DNA from: Treponema sp.
Lineage (GTDB): Bacteria; Spirochaetota; Spirochaetia; Treponematales; Breznakiellaceae
DNA length: 9,124 bases
NCBI GenBank assembly: GCA_031254795.1
Contig: JAIRTS010000094.1
Location: forward strand, 1 to 9,124
Reading direction: 5' to 3'
In this document: in pieces, positions 1-4,269 of the stretch
Numbering within the stretch: the stretch's first letter is position 1
Layout: each line of letters starts with the position of its first letter
The notes under the pieces: model-generated
The model's input: only the letters and a program-made list of their open reading frames with translations
Database searches by the model: none
What the model was told of the DNA's origin: nothing
Position numbers and translations under genes: made by a program

Positions 1-6
1 TTATGG

Positions 7-12
7 AGGAGG
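7..12 (+). promoter_or_regulatory. Ribosome binding site fixing the start of the first gene
   Basis: A perfect AGGAGG lies 7 bases before the ATG at 20 but only 1 base before the in-frame ATG at 14. The spacing makes 20 the likely start and the upstream ATG a chance in-frame codon. The first 13 bases of the window hold nothing else that can be assigned. Confidence 0.7.
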
Positions 13-19
13 AATGCGG

Positions 20-1138
20 ATGAATGGCGGGCATGTCATATTTGGGTTTGGGGACACGCTTGAAAGGCAGTTGAGAAACTTATGCCCTGAGGATCAACTG
101 GAGTTTTTCTGGGCGATAACCGACTACGGGCTTTACAAAGAGGAGCGGTCTTTTGAAGGGTGGAAGGCCGCCGTCTGGGAAGGGATGAGAGACGCGATTG
201 ACAACTTCGCGGGGTCGAAGAGGGGCGCTCCGAGAGGCAACGCGAACGCGGCGAAAGGAAGAAAAGATGAAAACAATTCAAAACAAATCGCGGAATTGAA
301 TTCAATTCAAAACAATTCGCCCAAAGAGAAAGAGAAAGAGAATGAGAATGAGAAAGAAAATGAGAATGAAAAAGAAAAAAGAGAAGGCAAAGAAACAAGC
401 GAAGAGACAAACAGACACACAGACAAAGTACAAGAAGACTCCCCCTTTTTTTTAGATTCGGAATCTTTGGAGAATCAAGACGCGGGCGAGGAAGCCCGAG
501 AAAAGGCGCGCGGGCGCGGAGGCGGGAAGTTTAACGGAGATCCGTCCGCGGACGCGATGGCGCCCCCTTCTCGTCAAAACACGGGCGTCTGTGAAATGGA
601 GAAGACCCCCGAAAACAGCCCTTCCCAAGACTTCGCCGCGTGGTTCGAGGAGCTGCGCCTCCACTGGAACAACGTCTTTCCCGAAAAGCCGTGCGAGAGG
701 ATGGCGGGCAACCTCTCGCACGGCAAGCGCGAGGCTCTGACTGGGACGTGGCGGACGTGGGGCGCGGACGATTGCAAGCGGGCCGTGGACAACCACAAGC
801 GGGCGCGGGACTCCCCCGATCTCTACGACCTGAAGGGCTGCGAGTATCCGACCGGACTTATAGGCTTTCTGACGAACGGGGTGGACGCCTTCTCCGGAGA
901 GGACGCGCTCGGCCGGTTTTTGAGGAGGACGAGAAAGGCCGCCCAAGAGGGCGCCCGCGCGCGGATAAAGGACGCGCGGAAAGAATTCGACGCGAGGCAC
1001 GAGGAGTACGCCCGCGTTTACAAAGAGGCGTTGGGAAGAGGCGACGACGCGGAGGCGGCGTGGGCGATGAGGCTGGACGAGGAGGCGCGCCGGTCGTTTG
1101 AGGCGCGGAAGGAAGAGCTTGAGAGGGAGGGGCTTTGA
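20..1138 (+). CDS. DUF6291-like phage replication (replisome-organizer type) protein
   Basis: The N-terminal block (about residues 1-75) contains the pattern ...LCPEDQLEFFWAITDYGLY... followed by an FEGW...A.DNF segment. This matches the DUF6291-type N-terminus common on phage replication proteins, usually placed next to early replication genes. A charged low-complexity linker follows: a Lys-Glu/Asn-Glu hexanucleotide-encoded run from about residue 102, then a Gly/Arg-rich section. The C-terminal part (about 210-295) has a W.....P..C...A pattern and ends ...YPTGLIGFLTNGVDAFSGEDA, which resembles the conserved end domain of phage replisome proteins (Y.l..FL.kGV..F). The last 75 residues are a very charged helix. 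The likely role is binding the phage origin and recruiting host helicase or loader; that role is inferred from the family, not seen directly. The ATG at 20 is preferred over 14 because of AGGAGG spacing. The next gene follows after 1 base. GC is much higher in the last two thirds than in the repeat section. Confidence 0.6.
   Translation: MNGGHVIFGFGDTLERQLRNLCPEDQLEFFWAITDYGLYKEERSFEGWKAAVWEGMRDAIDNFAGSKRGAPRGNANAAKGRKDENNSKQIAELNSIQNNSPKEKEKENENEKENENEKEKREGKETSEETNRHTDKVQEDSPFFLDSESLENQDAGEEAREKARGRGGGKFNGDPSADAMAPPSRQNTGVCEMEKTPENSPSQDFAAWFEELRLHWNNVFPEKPCERMAGNLSHGKREALTGTWRTWGADDCKRAVDNHKRARDSPDLYDLKGCEYPTGLIGFLTNGVDAFSGEDALGRFLRRTRKAAQEGARARIKDARKEFDARHEEYARVYKEALGRGDDAEAAWAMRLDEEARRSFEARKEELEREGL
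274..320 (+). repeat. Iteron-like direct repeats and 16-bp palindrome inside the replication gene
   Basis: CAATTCAAAACAA occurs exactly at 274-286 and 303-315. Extended to 18 bases (274-291 and 303-320) the copies differ at one or two positions. CAATTC is present at 274, 303 and 313 and, inverted, at 293. Between the copies, GAATTGAATTCAATTC (293-308) is a perfect 16-bp palindrome. The block is AT-rich inside a GC-rich gene and lies just before the purine-rich tract. Repeats plus palindrome inside an initiator-type gene resemble the lambda origin inside gene O, but they also encode Asn/Gln-rich linker residues, so origin function is an inference. Confidence 0.5.
323..376 (+). repeat. Hexanucleotide purine-rich repeat (AAAGAG/AATGAG units)
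   Basis: Nine in-frame hexamers: three AAAGAG, two AATGAG, then AAAGAA, AATGAG, AATGAA and AAAGAA. They encode alternating Lys-Glu and Asn-Glu. From 323 to 387 the plus strand contains only four pyrimidines, all T. Low-complexity NE/KE linkers are common in DUF6291-type phage proteins, so the protein explanation is sufficient, but the strand asymmetry and easy melting would also suit an unwinding element. Confidence 0.85.
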
Positions 1139-1139
1139 A

Positions 1140-1499
1140 ATGGCGGTGTGGAGCGTGTGCGGGCGGTGCGGCAAGCCGTTCAGCGTGCATACGAATTATT
1201 GCCCGTCGTGTATACGCGAGGGGTATAAGGCGCGGGCGAGAGGCTCCCGCGTGGGGGCGGAATATCCCCTGGACATGCGGTTTTGTACGCGGCACTGGAC
1301 GGAGGTCAGGAAGTGCGGGGCGCTCCTCGCGGACGCCTGCGCGAGGAGCGGGCGTTACTCATGCTCGGCGGATGAGAGAAAGGCTTGCTCCTGCCGGGAC
1401 TGCTGCCTGCGGCTGCTCAAGGAGCGCGAGGAGTTGGACGAGAAGAGTGCGGAGGAGAACCGCGAGCGGTTCTTTGAACTGATCGCGGAGGGCGGCTGA
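1140..1499 (+). CDS. Small 12-cysteine zinc-ribbon-like phage protein, unknown function
   Basis: A 119-residue protein that I do not recognise as a named family. It starts with a clear CxxC (C7, C10) and CxxC (C21, C24) pair, the spacing of a zinc ribbon. Eight more cysteines follow at 49, 59, 67, 75, 83, 85, 88 and 89, some in the tight CSCRDCC cluster, and F48-C49...H52 could add a His ligand. A charged helix (LLKEREELDEKSAEENRERFFELI) closes the protein. Two metal sites are plausible. A longer reading from an ATG at 1098 would overlap the previous gene by 41 bases; ATG 1140 is preferred because GGAGG at 1126-1130 is 9 bases upstream and it begins 1 base after the preceding stop. It was probably co-transcribed with the replication gene. 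Nucleic-acid binding is likely but unproven. Confidence 0.65.
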   Translation: MAVWSVCGRCGKPFSVHTNYCPSCIREGYKARARGSRVGAEYPLDMRFCTRHWTEVRKCGALLADACARSGRYSCSADERKACSCRDCCLRLLKEREELDEKSAEENRERFFELIAEGG

Positions 1500-1500
1500 G

Positions 1501-1523
1501 CGCGAGCGTGATCGCGAGTTTTT
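1501..1523 (+). terminator. Weak intrinsic-terminator candidate
   Basis: CGCGA (1501-1505) pairs with TCGCG (1512-1516) around a 6-base loop, followed by AG and five T (1519-1523). It sits 2 bases after the stop of the Cys-rich gene and just before the next promoter, where a terminator would be expected. The stem is only 5 bp and the T-run short, so it may be inefficient or coincidental. Confidence 0.35.
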
Positions 1524-1533
1524 CCGCAACTGG

Positions 1534-1563
1534 TTGACACGAAAGAAAGAAAAAAGGTAAAAT
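1534..1563 (+). promoter_or_regulatory. Strong sigma-70-type promoter for the DUF488 cassette
   Basis: A perfect -35 TTGACA (1534-1539), an 18-base A-rich spacer and a one-mismatch -10 TAAAAT (1558-1563). Transcription would start near 1570, which is the A of the ATG of the next gene. No Shine-Dalgarno sequence exists between the -10 and the ATG. This is the best promoter in the window and suggests the cassette can be expressed independently of the replication genes. Confidence 0.75.
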
Positions 1564-1569
1564 AGCGGC

Positions 1570-2082
1570 ATGATATATCTTTCAAATTTCGCTATGGCCG
1601 GAAAAGACAGCCGCGCCGTGTCTATCGCGGCCATAACGCCGCGAGGATTCAAAGGCGCGGTACGCAAAGACCTCGCGCCGCCTTTTTCTCTTGTCAAGGC
1701 GTACAAAGACGAAAAAATTACCGAGGCGGAATATATCTTGGAGTACGGCAAACGGATATACGCGCTTGACTTGGAGCGGATAGCCGAAGAGCTTGATGAA
1801 AAAATATTGCTTTGTTACTGCGATAAAAACGCCATGTGCCACCGCACTTTGCTAGGCTTGTTTTTACATACCGAGTTAGGCGTTGAAGTTGAGGAAATAG
1901 GCGGTTTTGGAGAGCTTTTCACCGTGCCGTTTAATGAGGTTGAGAATCCGATGACGCTTTTTCTCACGCCGGAACAGATAGAAAAACACGGCTTGCAGGA
2001 CTTAGAAACAAATGATATAATCGGCAAATGGAAAGAATTAAAAAAGCGGAATCTTTTAAATCTGTTCTTTCCGAAGGAGTAA
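1570..2082 (+). CDS. DUF488 domain protein
   Basis: A 170-residue protein with DUF488 hallmarks: an N-terminal strand MIYLSNFA, then ...VSIAAITPRGFKG, and the diagnostic LLCYCDKN..CHR segment (C82, C84, C90, H91, R92). The CHR motif is near-invariant in the family. DUF488 proteins are widespread and their biochemical activity is poorly defined; the Cys/His/Arg cluster may bind metal or be catalytic. The C-terminal 50 residues (FTPEQIEKHGLQDLE...KWKEL-type) form an extension that I do not recognise. The start at 1570 gives the usual family N-terminus and lies at the predicted transcription start of the promoter at 1534-1563, with no ribosome site. The next possible ATG at 1594 would remove the conserved first strand. 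Composition is visibly less GC-rich than the gene before it. It heads a cassette with the 27-residue peptide, PP-loop ATPase and ParB-like genes. Confidence 0.85.
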   Translation: MIYLSNFAMAGKDSRAVSIAAITPRGFKGAVRKDLAPPFSLVKAYKDEKITEAEYILEYGKRIYALDLERIAEELDEKILLCYCDKNAMCHRTLLGLFLHTELGVEVEEIGGFGELFTVPFNEVENPMTLFLTPEQIEKHGLQDLETNDIIGKWKELKKRNLLNLFFPKE

Positions 2083-2085
2083 TTT

Positions 2086-2169
2086 ATGTACGGGATCAAT
2101 CCGAATTTTGCGCGTCAGAACGCTTCTCCGCAGAGACGGCGTGAATTAGGCGTCGGCGGCGGCGGCTGA
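2086..2169 (+). CDS. 27-residue peptide with Gly-Gly-Gly-Gly C-terminus
   Basis: A short ORF below usual gene-calling limits. It begins MYGINPNFARQ, has a basic centre (PQRRRELG) and ends GVGGGG before TGA. Evidence for translation is good: AAGGAG (2074-2079) ends 6 bases before the ATG, the ORF begins 3 bases after the DUF488 stop, and it fills the gap up to the next gene, whose GTG is 8 bases after this stop and has no ribosome site of its own. No signal peptide or membrane segment is seen. It could be a leader peptide whose translation couples to the PP-loop gene, or a functional peptide. The Gly4 tail recalls the C-terminal Gly-Gly of sulfur carriers such as ThiS and MoaD, which are adenylated at the carboxyl end, but the peptide is far too short to be that fold. 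I do not recognise a family. Confidence 0.6.
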   Translation: MYGINPNFARQNASPQRRRELGVGGGG

Positions 2170-2177
2170 AAACCCGC

Positions 2178-2858
2178 GTGGAACTGAAGGAAAAAGAGCG
2201 GCGAGCCGCGCAAATTATTGAAGTTGCCGCTCGCTCGTTTAATCAATGCGTTCTTTTCTTTTCCGGCGGCAAGGACAGCGTCGCGGCGCTCCATCTTTTA
2301 GAAAAGGCGTATAGCAAAAAAGATATACGCCTTGTTTTCATGCCTTTTGTGGACGGCCTTGCGGAAACGGAACTGACAGCCAAAATAGCGAAATCCCTTG
2401 ATTATGAAATCTATTTATACCAGCATTGGCGTTTTTTTGTGGATAAGGCTCAAGGCTCATACTGTGTGCCGGAAGGCAAGCCCAAGCGGATATTTGACAT
2501 ATACGCCGAAGCGCGCGCCGATTTTGGCGCGGACGTTCCAATTTTCTACGGGGCGAAAAGAAGCGATGGAATATGGCGGCGGCTGGTCACGAGGAAAGAG
2601 AACCGGGGCATATACGCGCCGATTTACGAATGGTCAAAATACGACGTTTTGTCTTATATCCGTAAAAACAGGCTTGATTACCTGAAACAGGAGGGCGGCC
2701 GGATTTCCGGCGTCGACCTTTCGGACAAGTACCTCGTGTGGGCGTATGAGAACCAGAGGCAGTCATACGAGGCGATAAAAAAGGAGTTTCCCTTTGTGGA
2801 CGTGGTGATAAAGCGGCACGAGTTCTTTAAGGAAAGCTGGAAAGGGGGGCGTCAATAG
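2178..2858 (+). CDS. PAPS-reductase-like PP-loop ATPase (IbrA/DndC-type)
   Basis: A 226-residue protein of the phosphoadenosine phosphosulfate reductase superfamily. The PP-loop is intact: VLFFSGGKDSVAALHL with SGGKDS at 29-34. Downstream are FMPFVDG (54-60), YGAKRSDGIWRR (124-135) and API-YEWSKYDVLSYI (about 147-161), the usual order for this fold, which binds ATP or PAPS. The CysH C-terminal ECGLH cysteine motif is absent and only C24 and C96 are present, so it is unlikely to be a true sulfate-assimilation reductase. It is closer in style to IbrA or DndC-type proteins, which use ATP to activate a substrate. IbrA is known as a partner of a ParB-family protein, IbrB, and here a ParB gene follows directly after 3 bases. 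The GTG start is chosen because no ATG lies before the PP-loop. It has no Shine-Dalgarno, so coupling to the upstream peptide is likely. The substrate is unknown. Confidence 0.8.
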   Translation: MELKEKERRAAQIIEVAARSFNQCVLFFSGGKDSVAALHLLEKAYSKKDIRLVFMPFVDGLAETELTAKIAKSLDYEIYLYQHWRFFVDKAQGSYCVPEGKPKRIFDIYAEARADFGADVPIFYGAKRSDGIWRRLVTRKENRGIYAPIYEWSKYDVLSYIRKNRLDYLKQEGGRISGVDLSDKYLVWAYENQRQSYEAIKKEFPFVDVVIKRHEFFKESWKGGRQ

Positions 2859-2861
2859 AAT

Positions 2862-3545
2862 ATGTCTAAAACGGAACGCTTTGAAATACAGGAAATACAC
2901 AGAGGGCAGATTAGGAACGCCGCCTATAATCCTCGCAAAATCTCCAAAGAGGCGCGAGGGAAACTGCGCGAGGGCCTTGAGGCTCACGGCCTTGTGTCGC
3001 CGCTCACATGGAACAGACGCACCGGCAACCTTGTCTCAGGCCATCAGCGGCTGTCTCAGATAGACCGGATGGAAGGCGCGAATGACTACACCTTGCGCGT
3101 AGCCGTTATTGACGTTGACGAAAAGCAGGAGAAAGAGATAAACATACTGCTCAACAACAAAGCGGCGCAAGGAGAGTTTGACATAGACAAGCTGTCAGAT
3201 ATGCTGGAGGACATAGACTACGCGAACGCCGGATTTGACATCAATGACGTGGAAGACCTTTTAGGAGACGTCGACATAGACGTGATGACCGACGAGGACA
3301 TAGAGAAGCGGAGAGACAGCTACGAGGAAGGCGTGGCGCACCGCAAGCGTATGCAGTCCGCCTCATACAGAGAGAACAACATTGAGTTCTACACCAATAT
3401 AGTATTTCCAGACAAGAGCAAGAGAGCGGAGTTTTTCGCCATGCTCGGCATGAAAGATGATCTAATCATTGACGGTGTTAAGGTTATGGCGCAAATCCGC
3501 TCGCGGTATAAACGCGACCGCACTGATGACGAGCGATGTATATAG
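2862..3545 (+). CDS. ParB/sulfiredoxin-fold protein (IbrB-like)
   Basis: A 227-residue protein with a ParB N-terminal nucleotide-binding domain: YNPRKISKEARGKLREGLEAHG (about 22-43), then LVSPLTWN and LVSGHQRLSQ with the GHQR signature at 60-63, and NILLNNKAAQGEFD near 95-107, as in phage ParB/RepB-type proteins. GHQR in place of the GERR/GHRR of chromosomal ParB is usual in phage homologues. This fold binds ATP or CTP. The middle (105-150) is very acidic (DKLSDMLEDIDYANAGFDINDVEDL). The end (about 170-215) holds a separate small alpha/beta segment (NIEFYTNIVFPDKSKRAEFFAML) also seen in such phage proteins. No partner ParA or helix-turn-helix ParB centre is seen, so plasmid partitioning is unlikely. 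The ATG at 2862 follows six G (2844-2849) at 12-base spacing. Together with the PP-loop gene it matches the IbrA-IbrB pair order. Confidence 0.8.
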   Translation: MSKTERFEIQEIHRGQIRNAAYNPRKISKEARGKLREGLEAHGLVSPLTWNRRTGNLVSGHQRLSQIDRMEGANDYTLRVAVIDVDEKQEKEINILLNNKAAQGEFDIDKLSDMLEDIDYANAGFDINDVEDLLGDVDIDVMTDEDIEKRRDSYEEGVAHRKRMQSASYRENNIEFYTNIVFPDKSKRAEFFAMLGMKDDLIIDGVKVMAQIRSRYKRDRTDDERCI

Positions 3546-3628
3546 TTAGGATAGGTTCTTCCGGCTCTAAGAAAACAATACCGACGCCAAAGCCGCCGAC
3601 TAGACCTGCTCACTCGTTTTTTTTATAG
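3536..3628 (+). CDS. Possible 30-residue basic peptide overlapping the ParB stop
   Basis: An ATG at 3536, one frame off and 10 bases before the end of the ParB gene, opens 30 codons to TAG at 3626. The peptide starts MYIVRIGSSGSKK, continues with TIPTPKPPTRPAH and ends in SFFL. It is basic and Pro-rich. The overlap with the upstream gene is typical of phage coupling, and the ORF would account for most of the otherwise empty 3546-3660 gap. Against it, there is no convincing ribosome site (only GAG at 3531-3533) and the last codons fall in a run of eight T. It may be chance. Confidence 0.25.
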   Translation: MYIVRIGSSGSKKTIPTPKPPTRPAHSFFL

Positions 3629-3656
3629 GTTATAATACGAGGTATATGTTATAATA
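3629..3656 (+). promoter_or_regulatory. Tandem TATAAT promoters before the terminase genes
   Basis: GTTATAATA occurs twice, at 3629-3637 and 3648-3656, 19 bases apart, giving two perfect -10 hexamers (3631-3636 and 3650-3655). The second is preceded by TG (3647-3648) in extended -10 position, so it may not need a -35. A T8 run (3617-3624) lies upstream. No good TTGACA is found at either -35 position. The second promoter would start transcription near 3661-3662, at the ATG of the small terminase gene. The rest of 3546-3628 shows only a doubtful small ORF and no strong hairpin. Confidence 0.55.
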
Positions 3657-3660
3657 TGCC

Positions 3661-4269
3661 ATGCTGGTAACACTTAGCGAAGCCGCCCGGAAAACCGGCG
3701 CTCCGTCTCAACCCGCGCTGCACCGGATGACAAAGAACAAACTCCTCCCCTCGTTCCTCGTGCAAACGGAGAACGGCTGGCGGGTGGAAACTGACGATCC
3801 GGCCTGGACGCGGTATCTGAACCGGGTGTTTAATCGGGTGGAACCGCAGAAACAGGCGGGGAACCGCGTCAAACAACTAAAAAAGCGAACGAAGCGGTCC
3901 GATCCGAGTGATGGCGAAACAAAAGCCGTTCAGGAAAATACCAATGTCCAGAAAGCTATAGAGGCTAAAATCATCTATAACTCCCGTAGAGAAAAGTTAA
4001 AAATGGAACAAGACGAAGTTAAGACCAACGTCATAAAAGAAGTCTTTGTTGACAAGGGGGAAGCCGAATACTGGCTGTCCTTTGTCCAGCGGGAGATATT
4101 CGATAGTTTTAGCGTGGTAAAGCATTGTATGGGCGAGGTAAAGCGGTGCATTATGGCGGGCGAGGACGGCCAAGCGGAGCGGGCGCTCACCAACGCGCTT
4201 GCCGCCGCGTTTAAGCGAAACATGGAAACTTTGAGCGGCGCGCTGTCAGGAGAAATCGAAGATGACTAA
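3661..4269 (+). CDS. terS: Phage terminase small subunit (Nu1-like)
   Basis: A 202-residue protein, close in size to lambda Nu1 (181). The N-terminus MLVTLSEAARKTGAPSQPAL reads as a winged-helix/MerR-like DNA-binding domain (about 1-55). A basic linker (about 62-80, KQLKKRTKR) follows, then a charged helical segment IEAKIIYNSRREKLKMEQDE (about 98-120), which matches the Nu1-type pattern for oligomerisation and large-subunit contact. It would recognise the phage packaging site and load the large subunit. Its stop overlaps the large-subunit start by 8 bases, the standard TerS-TerL arrangement. The start is the first codon of the conserved helix-turn-helix. There is no ribosome site, and TATAAT ends 5 bases before the ATG, so translation may be leaderless. 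Assignment rests mainly on position and the N-terminal domain. Confidence 0.75.
   Translation: MLVTLSEAARKTGAPSQPALHRMTKNKLLPSFLVQTENGWRVETDDPAWTRYLNRVFNRVEPQKQAGNRVKQLKKRTKRSDPSDGETKAVQENTNVQKAIEAKIIYNSRREKLKMEQDEVKTNVIKEVFVDKGEAEYWLSFVQREIFDSFSVVKHCMGEVKRCIMAGEDGQAERALTNALAAAFKRNMETLSGALSGEIEDD

Noticed and set aside
441..456. C5-T8 homopolymer in the replication gene as a programmed frameshift site
   Set aside because: A +1 slip meets TAG at once, and a -1 slip adds only about 26 codons before TAA at 532. No pseudoknot or conserved downstream frame was found; the run can be plain Pro-Phe-Phe-Leu coding sequence.
640..1101. 153-codon plus-strand ORF inside the replication gene, and long minus-strand ORFs over 452-1295
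   Set aside because: They lie in very GC-rich sequence where stop codons are rare in all frames, give Arg/Pro/Gly-rich proteins without motifs, and overlap a better supported gene.
2178..2858. True CysH sulfate-assimilation reductase
   Set aside because: The C-terminal ECGLH catalytic cysteine motif is missing and no sulfur-assimilation genes are nearby; only the PP-loop fold is supported.
2862..3545. Chromosome or plasmid partition ParB
   Set aside because: There is no ParA gene, no central ParB helix-turn-helix segment and no parS-like site; the context is a PP-loop partner gene in a phage.
3561..3624. CGGCT/AGCCG inverted repeat followed by T8 as a terminator for the cassette
   Set aside because: The stem is only 5 bp with a 24-base loop, and the T-run begins about 20 bases after the stem, so the geometry does not fit an intrinsic terminator.
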